Virus record (IMG/VR): IMGVR_UViG_3300002460_000758
Location: 1 to 22,333 of that record
Strand: one strand, 5' to 3'
Length of the DNA: 22,333 nucleotides
From: a virus
Position numbers and translations under genes: made by a program. The notes beneath the pieces are model-generated. The model worked only from the letters and a program-made list of their open reading frames with translations. It was not told the DNA's origin and did not search any database. Below, in pieces: positions 6,612 to 12,690 of the stretch; positions within the stretch are counted from its first letter, which is position 1; every line of letters begins with the position of its first letter.

Positions 6612-6627
6612 TGGATTGTGGTATAAT
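6598..6627 (+). promoter_or_regulatory. Extended -10 promoter after the portal gene
   Basis: TTGGTA (6598-6603) and TATAAT (6622-6627) have an 18-base spacer, and TGG precedes the -10 box. This is the third copy of TGGTATAAT placed just upstream of a gene start. The -35 overlaps the end of the portal coding sequence. Expected start is near 6634, about 28 bases before the ATG at 6662. Confidence 0.6.
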
Positions 6628-6661
6628 TAAGGTCGAATATTATTAATAAGTAAAAATAAAT

Positions 6662-7057
6662 ATGGAAAAATTTCAAATTATAAATGGGTTTCAAATAGAA
6701 AATTTTGACAAACTTGAACGAGTTGTCTCTGGGACAGTAACTAGAGCCGGGGAATTAAGTGGTGGTCTCGGTTTAGAGGCTGATCCAGAACTTGTGTTAG
6801 CACACTATGACAAGTTGGCAGGTTTTATTACTAAGGATGGTGTGAAGATAAAGACTGGTTCGTTTTGGGATTTCAAAACAAAAGCTCCAAGAAAAGAACC
6901 TGATGTTAAATTTATCTTTAATATTGGTGGAGACAATGTTGAAGTAGACAATCCTGCTAATTTGCACAAAGCTATTGAGGTTGTGGGTAAGGCTCGTGCA
7001 GAAAAGGAGGAGAAAGTTCGAAAGGCACGAAAGGGTTCAAAGTTTAATAAAGAATAA
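6662..7057 (+). CDS. Hypothetical head-module protein (131 aa)
   Basis: This 131-residue protein has a mixed alpha/beta N-terminal part and a highly basic C-terminal tail rich in Lys, Arg and Glu (about 105-131), which could be a helix or a nucleic-acid contact. The segment around 55-100 (DGVKIKTGSFWDFKT, then VKFIFNIGGDN) suggests a small beta domain. I recognise no family. It has its own promoter and lies between portal and scaffold, a position that in other phages holds small connector or assembly proteins. Stop TAA is two bases before the next start. Confidence 0.7.
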   Translation: MEKFQIINGFQIENFDKLERVVSGTVTRAGELSGGLGLEADPELVLAHYDKLAGFITKDGVKIKTGSFWDFKTKAPRKEPDVKFIFNIGGDNVEVDNPANLHKAIEVVGKARAEKEEKVRKARKGSKFNKE

Positions 7058-7059
7058 CC

Positions 7060-7389
7060 ATGCGTAAGTATTTGCAACGGTGGTTTATTAAGTTCCTTGT
7101 AAAAGACATATTTCACACTATTTCTCCAGACGATATTTTTAAGGTAAAAGAGGGGAAATGGACTTTCAAAGGAAAGGAAATGGATTCTGAAGTTGTAGCT
7201 AGACTTAAAATTCAAGCTGCTAATTTCAAGGAATCTACACTTTGGCAGATATTAAAAACCGAACTTCAATGGAGTGCAGCCAAGGCTCTTATGGAGAGAG
7301 GTAGTTCGGAAACAGATATTCGGGTAGCACAGATACAGGGGTATCTTACACAAGTTGTTGACAAGAAGTTAGAAGATTTAACTAAGTAA
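7060..7389 (+). CDS. Hypothetical head-module protein (109 aa)
   Basis: A 109-residue helical protein with an aromatic, basic N-terminus (MRKYLQRWFIKFLVKD) that may be amphipathic, followed by a predicted helical bundle ending in YLTQVVDKKLEDLTK. No family is recognised. It begins two bases after the previous stop and is followed by the structured leader, so it probably ends a short transcription unit with the gene at 6662. No Shine-Dalgarno is present. Confidence 0.7.
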   Translation: MRKYLQRWFIKFLVKDIFHTISPDDIFKVKEGKWTFKGKEMDSEVVARLKIQAANFKESTLWQILKTELQWSAAKALMERGSSETDIRVAQIQGYLTQVVDKKLEDLTK

Positions 7390-7400
7390 CTCAAAAGGGT

Positions 7401-7437
7401 GGCTTAGTTAGGGAACGAATCGACCCGTTCTCTAGCC
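7401..7437 (+). promoter_or_regulatory. Strong hairpin in the scaffold gene leader
   Basis: TAGGGAACG (7409-7417) pairs with CGTTCTCTA (7426-7434) over nine base pairs, with one G-U wobble and an 8-base loop. Outside it, GGC (7401-7403) pairs with GCC (7435-7437), leaving a 5-base bulge on the left. There is no following run of T, so a simple intrinsic terminator is unlikely. It is the most stable element I see in this leader. Confidence 0.6.
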
Positions 7438-7462
7438 AAGCTTCTCTTAGAGAAACTTCTCC

Positions 7463-7479
7463 AGCGGGGAGTAATCCGT
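7463..7479 (+). repeat. Leader repeat copy 1
   Basis: The 17-base unit is AGCGGGG, three variable bases, AATCCGT. It matches the copy at 7511-7527 at 14 of 17 positions, with all differences in the three central bases. CGG and CCG inside each copy can pair around an 8-base loop, so each may be a tiny RNA hairpin. Confidence 0.65.
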
Positions 7480-7510
7480 AAGTGGAGACACTTTATAAAT
7501 TAATAAACCT

Positions 7511-7527
7511 AGCGGGGGTCAATCCGT
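7511..7527 (+). repeat. Leader repeat copy 2
   Basis: This is the second AGCGGGG-N3-AATCCGT copy, 48 bases downstream of the first and just before the scaffold ATG. Conservation of both arms with a variable centre is what a repeated RNA hairpin or protein-binding site would look like. Its G-run lies 16-20 bases from the start codon, too far for a normal Shine-Dalgarno. Confidence 0.65.
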
Positions 7528-7533
7528 CTCATT

Positions 7534-8130
7534 ATGAATGATGAAGAAAAAAAAGCACAAGAGGCAGTAGAAGCGGAGGCTAAAGCGAAAGCTGAAGCCG
7601 AGGCGGAAGCAGCCAAAAGTTCTTCGACAGAAGAAAAAGATTATAAAGCTATCGCAGAAGCGAACGAAGCCCTCGCCCTTGCAGAGAAAGCCCGTGCTGA
7701 CGCGGCAGAAGCTCTTATTGTTAAAAATAAAAGCATTGCCAAACGCCAAGATAACAAAGATGAAACCGAACCTCTCACTGAGGAAAAGGTTAATGAAATT
7801 GTTAAAAATGCACTGGCTTCAGCTAAAGCTGAAGACGACTCTCCTGAAGTTGTGGCTCTTAAAGAAGCTAATGAAAAATTAGCAATTCAAAGAGCTAAAA
7901 CAGCAGAAGTAGTGCGCGCCCTCAAGGCAAGTGATGGTAAGCGTTCAGACACTGCGACAACTCATTTTGATGGTGAAAAAGGAATAGAACCTAAACTTCC
8001 TGACAATTCTCCACTTAAAGAATTTAAATTTGAAGGTAATGGGATTTATTCTCAAAAACTTAAAAGTGGCAAGACTATGTTCAAGAATGTAAACGCTGGA
8101 CCCGGACAACCTAAAACTTGGATTGCGTAG
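7534..8130 (+). CDS. Candidate capsid scaffolding protein
   Basis: A 198-residue, highly charged protein. The first 60 residues are almost entirely Ala, Glu and Lys and predict a long coiled coil; a second helical segment spans about 80-130. The C-terminal third is less charged and contains basic and glycine-rich motifs (GNGIYSQKLKSGKTMFKN, about 168-185), which could be the capsid-binding end. Scaffolds direct assembly of the procapsid and are then lost. Assignment is from composition, coiled coil and position between portal and capsid genes. No prohead protease gene is visible nearby, so the scaffold would leave by another route. Confidence 0.6.
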   Translation: MNDEEKKAQEAVEAEAKAKAEAEAEAAKSSSTEEKDYKAIAEANEALALAEKARADAAEALIVKNKSIAKRQDNKDETEPLTEEKVNEIVKNALASAKAEDDSPEVVALKEANEKLAIQRAKTAEVVRALKASDGKRSDTATTHFDGEKGIEPKLPDNSPLKEFKFEGNGIYSQKLKSGKTMFKNVNAGPGQPKTWIA

Positions 8131-8131
8131 C

Positions 8132-8156
8132 ATTATGAATCTAAAAAATTCATAAT
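8132..8156 (+). promoter_or_regulatory. 8-bp perfect hairpin after the scaffold gene
   Basis: ATTATGAA (8132-8139) and TTCATAAT (8149-8156) are perfectly complementary around a 9-base loop, immediately after the scaffold stop. A short T-run follows at 8164-8168. It could be a weak terminator, mRNA stabiliser or operator, since TATAAT (8156-8161) begins at its last base. Confidence 0.5.
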
Positions 8157-8161
8157 ATAAT
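8156..8161 (+). promoter_or_regulatory. Possible -10 box before the decoration and capsid genes
   Basis: A consensus TATAAT lies about 65 bases before the first decoration gene. A matching -35 at the proper distance is weak (TTATGA at 8133-8138, 17-base spacing) and lies in the hairpin. A separate promoter for the most abundant virion proteins would be sensible, but the support is modest. Confidence 0.35.
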
Positions 8162-8184
8162 ACTTTTTCTATTTATTAGAAACC

Positions 8185-8220
8185 ATGAACACACGCTATG
8201 TGTGGAATGTTAACCTATAA
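8185..8220 (+). CDS. Possible 11-residue leader peptide
   Basis: ATG at 8185 opens an 11-codon frame (MNTRYVWNVNL) that ends with TAA five bases before the ATG of the first decoration gene. Its codons overlap a small dyad (CACAC 8190-8194 with GTGTG 8200-8204). An upstream mini-frame so close to a highly expressed gene could couple or tune its translation. Such a short frame can occur by chance, so this is tentative. Confidence 0.25.
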   Translation: MNTRYVWNVNL

Positions 8221-8225
8221 CAAAA

Positions 8226-8735
8226 ATGGCTAGAGGAGATGTAAAAGTCATTGGACAATCAGCGAAAGAACCTTTTCGAGTGGCTGCTTCAGCAACTCGT
8301 GGTTACACTGGTGAACCAATGATAGTAGTCCCAACTCTTACAAGCGGTGTTTCAGATGTTAATACAATTGTTGTATTGACTGATGATTTACCTGTAATTG
8401 GAACGGATGAATTTGTAGGAATTTTGGCCAAGGATATGGAACCACCATCTACTGGCACAATTACCGCCCAGAGAACGGTGGTAGATGTACCTTTTCCAAT
8501 GATTACCAGAATGGAGGCGGCAGTTACTACTGCTGGTACAGCAGATACGGAATCCGAAGCTATTGGTTTGCTTTTTGATATTTATGTATTTGATTTGATT
8601 TCATCAGTCTATACATGGAAACCGGGGGCAGCTGATACAGGAGGATTTCAAGCTCGTTGGTATAATGTTGCGAGGAGAGCACTTCAATGTGTAGTCGATC
8701 CTCGTGCAGGAGCTAGGGTGGACATAACAGATTAA
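8226..8735 (+). CDS. Candidate head decoration protein, copy A
   Basis: A 169-residue, beta-rich protein of similar length and sequence to the next gene. By hand alignment about 104 of 168 positions are identical; shared blocks include PFRVAASATRGY (17-28), VNTIVV (45-50), FPMITR (90-95) and ESEAIGLLFDIY (108-119). The tandem pair lies directly before the major capsid gene, the usual place for capsid-stabilising decoration proteins. I do not recognise a named family. Compared with copy B this copy is more divergent around 55-65 and 96-106. Cysteine near the C-terminus is conserved in both. Confidence 0.6.
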   Translation: MARGDVKVIGQSAKEPFRVAASATRGYTGEPMIVVPTLTSGVSDVNTIVVLTDDLPVIGTDEFVGILAKDMEPPSTGTITAQRTVVDVPFPMITRMEAAVTTAGTADTESEAIGLLFDIYVFDLISSVYTWKPGAADTGGFQARWYNVARRALQCVVDPRAGARVDITD

Positions 8736-8751
8736 TTAAAAAAATAATTAT

Positions 8752-9258
8752 ATGGCTAAATTTGATTTTAAAACCATTGGTATGACTTCCAGACAACCTT
8801 TTAGGGTAGCAGCTTCTGCGACTAGAGGTTACGTTGGAGAACCAGTGAAGTTTGCAGGAACATATACTTCAGGAGTTGCATCTGTAAATACTATTGTGGT
8901 TGCGGTTGACGCAGACACAACTGTAGTAACAGAGCAATTTATTGGAATACTTGGAAAAGATATGGAAGTTGATTCAGCTGGAACTGTGATAGCTCACAAG
9001 ACAGTTGCCGACGTTCCTTTTCCAATGATTACTAGAATTGAAGGTTCTGCAAAAGATTCGACGACAGTTGATACAGAATCAGAGGCGATAGGTCTCTTGT
9101 TCGATATCTATATGTTTGATCTCACTTCTTCGACTTACACATGGGATCCTGCAGCAGGAGATACAGCAGCTTTTCAAGCTCGTTGGTATAATGCGCCACA
9201 GGCAAAACTTCAATGTGTAACAGATCCAAGAGGTATAGCACGATCAGACATTACTTAA
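8752..9258 (+). CDS. Candidate head decoration protein, copy B
   Basis: This 168-residue paralogue starts 16 bases after copy A. The strongest conservation is in the core beta strands and in the ARWYN and LQCV segments toward the C-terminus, with surface-like stretches variable. The pattern suggests one fold with two specialised surfaces, for example occupying different capsid sites or forming a heteromer. An alternative is that one is a minor head protein or adhesin. No Shine-Dalgarno precedes it. Confidence 0.6.
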   Translation: MAKFDFKTIGMTSRQPFRVAASATRGYVGEPVKFAGTYTSGVASVNTIVVAVDADTTVVTEQFIGILGKDMEVDSAGTVIAHKTVADVPFPMITRIEGSAKDSTTVDTESEAIGLLFDIYMFDLTSSTYTWDPAAGDTAAFQARWYNAPQAKLQCVTDPRGIARSDIT

Positions 9259-9284
9259 TATTATTAGTTTAATCATAAAACACG

Positions 9285-10247
9285 ATGTCATATTCCGGTG
9301 GACACACATCAACACTTTCTCCAGATGATTGTCAGACAGCAATCGATAAAGTAATGTATGAAGAATTTACAAGAACCTCAGTGCCTGGCTATTTGTCAGC
9401 ACAAGACGTGTTCTTCTTCAAAACAGACTCTATTGATTCAATGGCGTTCATTTACGACGAAGATTCAAACGTTGGTGAGTTCGTTGAAACAGGCGAACAA
9501 GAGGAAATTGTTTCTACCTCTACAAGAATTGGAAACACAAAGACGAAGCGAGTAACGAAGTATACAAAGCAAATCCCTGTTTCTTGGGAAGCTTTTAAAA
9601 CTTCACAGAAAGGTAAACGAGATGCAATCGGTCAGCAAGTTGGTGACCGCGCTCGTGTTACACAAGATCATCAAGCAATTATTAACACTTATGGCGATGC
9701 TGTTGCAGGTAGTATAAACACTACTGGTGATGGTGATGCCCTAGCTTCAGATTCTCACACAACTCTTAATGGAGTTACAGTAGACAATTTGGAGACAGGT
9801 GCTCTTAATGCAGATAATCTTTGGGTAGATACACAATCTCTTGCTAATCAAAAAGCACAAGATGGTGATGCGGGTTCTCATCAATTTGAGGCGCTAGTTT
9901 GCCCATTTATACTTTTCAAGACAGCAAGAGAAACACTAGGTTCACCTCTAGTTCCGTTTTCAGGTGAAAATCAATTGAACATTTTTGAGACAGATTATGG
10001 ACAGGTAATGCTTAAGAGTTCTATTTTCCTAGGATCCACTTACAACAGTGCATCTAATGCAAATACAACTTTCACATTACTTGGACGAAATCACCAGATT
10101 TCAAGAAAAGTTCTTTCAGGACTCGAGACTTCAATGCTAGAACCAAAGTACACAGATAATGATACTTATGTTATGCGAGCAAAATTCGCAGAAGCACATT
10201 TCCCTGGTACATGGACAGCGGTGGTGTCAAGTCAAGGAACAGTATAG
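9285..10247 (+). CDS. Major capsid protein (HK97 fold)
   Basis: A 320-residue protein with the layout of short HK97-type capsid proteins. An N-terminal arm with a helix (CQTAIDKVMYEEFTR, about 16-30) leads to the E-loop and P-domain region (QEEIVSTSTRIGNTKTKRVTKYTKQIPVSW, about 72-101). A spine helix (about 105-140) and A-domain follow, with the YGDAVAGSINTTGDGDALASDSH stretch (about 136-158) typical of phage major head proteins. There is no long N-terminal delta domain, consistent with a separate scaffold. It is placed after the decoration pair and before membrane-anchored genes. Confidence 0.85.
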   Translation: MSYSGGHTSTLSPDDCQTAIDKVMYEEFTRTSVPGYLSAQDVFFFKTDSIDSMAFIYDEDSNVGEFVETGEQEEIVSTSTRIGNTKTKRVTKYTKQIPVSWEAFKTSQKGKRDAIGQQVGDRARVTQDHQAIINTYGDAVAGSINTTGDGDALASDSHTTLNGVTVDNLETGALNADNLWVDTQSLANQKAQDGDAGSHQFEALVCPFILFKTARETLGSPLVPFSGENQLNIFETDYGQVMLKSSIFLGSTYNSASNANTTFTLLGRNHQISRKVLSGLETSMLEPKYTDNDTYVMRAKFAEAHFPGTWTAVVSSQGTV

Positions 10248-10274
10248 TTATTAATGTAACGTAATCAAAACTCT

Positions 10275-10871
10275 ATGATAAATAAAATTAAAGAATGGAG
10301 CGGATTGGTTGCGTTAATAGCAATCATTCTGTTTCTAGTTCTCGGTGGCGACGGTTTAAGTTTCGGTTCAACAGGAACAAGATTTCCAAATGGATTGAGT
10401 GCAGATTCTACTTCACCAGTCGCTGGTGAAATTAGAGGAACGACATCAACGATTACAGCAACATCTACTTGGGCGAATTCACCAGATGGATTTGTTTTGT
10501 GGGACGATTTCACAGTTGCGACAACAACTTCAGTTAGAGCGGCTCTTACAAACAATGGAACAGCTTTAATTTGTGATGGTAATTCTTTAGCTGTTTATAG
10601 TGATATAACAGCTTTTGCACCGTCTTACACATATTCAGTTGGTACTTCAACGAGTGCAACAGTTTTGGCAACAAATTTAATCGCTTCATCTACAACAGCA
10701 ACTTCAACAGACCAAGTTTTCGGAATTGCTAGTGGATGGCCATTCTTGCTTCCAGGTGGAAGTTCTATTGTTCTTTCAGTTGGTGATGCTAACTCTGCCA
10801 TATCTTCCTCAACATATTACGGGAATATATCAGGACAAGTTAGTATACATTGTTGGACATCAGGACAATAA
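10275..10871 (+). CDS. Ser/Thr-rich protein with N-terminal membrane segment
   Basis: The 198-residue product has a basic N-terminus (MINKIKEW) and a hydrophobic stretch at about 10-24, a signal anchor or signal peptide, then a Ser/Thr/Ala-rich beta-type ectodomain. Runs such as TSTITATSTW (58-67) and SSTTATST resemble Patescibacteria surface proteins. Two cysteines (about 100 and 193) could form a disulfide. Placed within the virion operon, it may be a surface-exposed virion or infected-cell protein. Family not recognised. Confidence 0.75.
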   Translation: MINKIKEWSGLVALIAIILFLVLGGDGLSFGSTGTRFPNGLSADSTSPVAGEIRGTTSTITATSTWANSPDGFVLWDDFTVATTTSVRAALTNNGTALICDGNSLAVYSDITAFAPSYTYSVGTSTSATVLATNLIASSTTATSTDQVFGIASGWPFLLPGGSSIVLSVGDANSAISSSTYYGNISGQVSIHCWTSGQ

Positions 10872-10927
10872 AATTCAATCCTAACTCCGTGTCCTAGGTC
10901 ATAGGGCTCGGGGATTAGGAAAGAATT
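10872..10927. promoter_or_regulatory. Long hairpin between two membrane-anchored genes
   Basis: AATTC (10872-10876) pairs with GAATT (10923-10927), and inside it TCCTAA (10879-10884) pairs with TTAGGA (10915-10920). A smaller CCTA/TAGG pairing occurs within the loop (10893-10896 and 10902-10905). No T-run follows, so it is probably not a standard terminator. It may be an mRNA-stabilising or pausing element that adjusts output after the capsid genes. Confidence 0.5.
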
Positions 10928-10950
10928 AAAATTATAAATTAATCAAAACT

Positions 10951-11586
10951 ATGAAATTAATGAAAAAAATAGGTTTAGGGTGGATACTCGGATTAATATT
11001 TATCGTAGCACTTCTCTTCGGATTTGTTGCTATAGTTCGTGCTAATCCATTATTACTAGGCCAATCAGCGAAGAATTCAGTATCAACAACCACGCCGTCA
11101 TTTATGACACTTGGGACAGCTACTACAACGGTGATATATGATAGTTATGAGGTAAATGGTTCAAATCAAACAAACAATGGAAACACTATTTTGCCTGATA
11201 GTGCAGTTATGCTTATCCAATTTACAGCCTCTTCAACAACATCAATTCTAGGTTGGAAATTTGAATATGCAACAGGTGACCAGGGTGTTAATTGTAGAAC
11301 TAATCCAACAGGTTGTGAATGGTATTCAGATACATTATTTAGTAACACAAATGCTACAACATCACAAACGTTTGATGTAACACCAATAACTGCATATACT
11401 TGGAAGTTCGCATCTACAACACAAAGTTGTACAACAACAGAAGACTTAACATTAGTAAATAGGGCTTGTAAAATAGTAAATGTTCCTACACCGCTTAGAT
11501 ATGTTCGTGCTGTATTCTATATTACATCAGCACAAAGTGGAGCAGTTAGAGCAGAAATTATTCCTAAGAAACAAAAAGCAGAATAA
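10951..11586 (+). CDS. Secreted or membrane-anchored protein with four cysteines
   Basis: The 211-residue product begins MKLMKKIGLG, has a hydrophobic segment at about 9-28, and VRAN at 29-32 is a possible signal peptidase site. The remainder is beta-rich, with four cysteines at about 115, 122, 160 and 173 (the first two in a C-x6-C motif), likely disulfide-bonded outside the membrane. Thr-rich runs (SVSTTT, TATTT) follow the signal region. It resembles the preceding gene in architecture and is followed without a gap by the LamG gene (ATG immediately after TAA). Family unknown. Confidence 0.75.
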   Translation: MKLMKKIGLGWILGLIFIVALLFGFVAIVRANPLLLGQSAKNSVSTTTPSFMTLGTATTTVIYDSYEVNGSNQTNNGNTILPDSAVMLIQFTASSTTSILGWKFEYATGDQGVNCRTNPTGCEWYSDTLFSNTNATTSQTFDVTPITAYTWKFASTTQSCTTTEDLTLVNRACKIVNVPTPLRYVRAVFYITSAQSGAVRAEIIPKKQKAE

Positions 11587-12690
11587 ATGAATGAAGAGCA
11601 AGATAAATCAATAATGTCTTGGCCATTAGACCACATCACTCAAAAATCACTTGAAAGATGGCTTAATAATACTACTACGATTGATAATAAAATAACAAAA
11701 GTTATTTCTTTAGTTGACCGAGCTACTGTTATAACAGATGCTTTTATTGGAAATATCTTTACTTTAACTCCAACACAGAGTTTTACGATGGCTAATCCCA
11801 TCAATCCTGTAAATGGTAAACGAATTATTTATAAGATTAAGCAAGATAGTACTGGAGGCAGAGTTGTTACATGGGGAAGTAAGTTTAGAGCAAGTTCTGT
11901 GGTTGTTGATACAACAGGATTGGTTTCTTATTGGAAAATGGATGAAAGTTCAGGTAATGCGGCTGATTCTCACGGGTCTAATACATTAGTAAATAATAAT
12001 ACAACAGCTTATGCTACGGGGAAAATAAACAATGGAGCTGATTTAGAAACTGGTTCAAGTAATTTCTTTAGTATAGCAGATGCTTCTCAATCAGGTCTTG
12101 ACTTTTCAAGTGCTCTTACGTTCTCTTTATGGGTTAGATTTGAGACTTTTACAGGAACAGCTCTAATCTTCAAAAGAACAGATGGAGGGGGTCAAGAATC
12201 ATTCAGATTTCAAATGAATGCGACTAGTATTAGTCTTACTACTTCTTCTGATGGCACTACTAACGATGGTTCAGTAAGTGTAGACCATACAGCTGTTACA
12301 ACTACTTGGTATCACGTTGTTGTAACAAAAGATGGAACTACTGTTAAGTTTTATGTGAATGGAGCCGAAGTTAGTGCTAATCTAACAGGCACTGTTCCTG
12401 CTACCATTTTTAACGGAACAGGAGCGTTTCGTGTAGGAAGTAATGAAGGTATTTCAAACTTCTTTGACGGAATTATGGATGAAATCAGTGTCTGGAGTAG
12501 AGCGTTATCAGCATCTGAAATCAGTTTACTTTATAATTTAAGTTCTGGATTAGCCTACCCATTAGCAAGTGCTCGTTCTTTGCCTACTCTAGCTACAAGA
12601 GCCGCTTATGTTGATTATATAGAATTTATATATGACAGTGTTGCTGACCGGTGGAATCTATTATCACTTTATCAAAGTTATCCAACATGA
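11587..12690 (+). CDS. Virion protein with LamG-like jelly-roll inserted in a beta domain
   Basis: The 367-residue product contains a LamG-like (concanavalin-type, Laminin_G_3) domain at about 111-325, shown by SYWKMDESSGNAADSHG near its start, then ALTFSLWVRF, WYHVVVTKDGTTVKFYVNGA and GIMDEISVWSRALSASEISLLYN near its end. Such domains bind glycans. The flanks (about 48-103 and 328-367) read like the two halves of one short phage beta domain (ANPINPVNGKRIIYKIKQD, then YIEFIYDSVADRWNLLSLYQ). Its stop overlaps the next start (ATGA), so it belongs to the tail or adhesion set. Confidence 0.8.
   Translation: MNEEQDKSIMSWPLDHITQKSLERWLNNTTTIDNKITKVISLVDRATVITDAFIGNIFTLTPTQSFTMANPINPVNGKRIIYKIKQDSTGGRVVTWGSKFRASSVVVDTTGLVSYWKMDESSGNAADSHGSNTLVNNNTTAYATGKINNGADLETGSSNFFSIADASQSGLDFSSALTFSLWVRFETFTGTALIFKRTDGGGQESFRFQMNATSISLTTSSDGTTNDGSVSVDHTAVTTTWYHVVVTKDGTTVKFYVNGAEVSANLTGTVPATIFNGTGAFRVGSNEGISNFFDGIMDEISVWSRALSASEISLLYNLSSGLAYPLASARSLPTLATRAAYVDYIEFIYDSVADRWNLLSLYQSYPT

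Larger units (their letters stand above)
7390..7533 (+). promoter_or_regulatory. Structured 144-base leader before the scaffold gene
   Basis: This intergenic stretch is richer in G and C than its surroundings and holds successive hairpins: the stem at 7401-7437, a small one at 7442-7454 (TTCTC, TTA, GAGAA), and one at 7459-7471 (CTCC with GGAG). Two direct repeats (7463-7479 and 7511-7527) follow, the second ending seven bases before the ATG at 7534. It is the only long gene gap in the head module and could be a translational operator, an RNA-processing site or an attenuator controlling scaffold and capsid output. Confidence 0.55.

Noticed and set aside
7494-7499. TATAAA as a promoter for the scaffold gene
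   Set aside because: No -35 at proper distance and it lies between the leader repeats; left as part of the structured leader.
12651-12686. Upstream in-frame ATG for the large beta-rich tail protein
   Set aside because: It would overlap the LamG gene by 40 bases; ATG at 12687 gives the ATGA overlap used repeatedly in this window.
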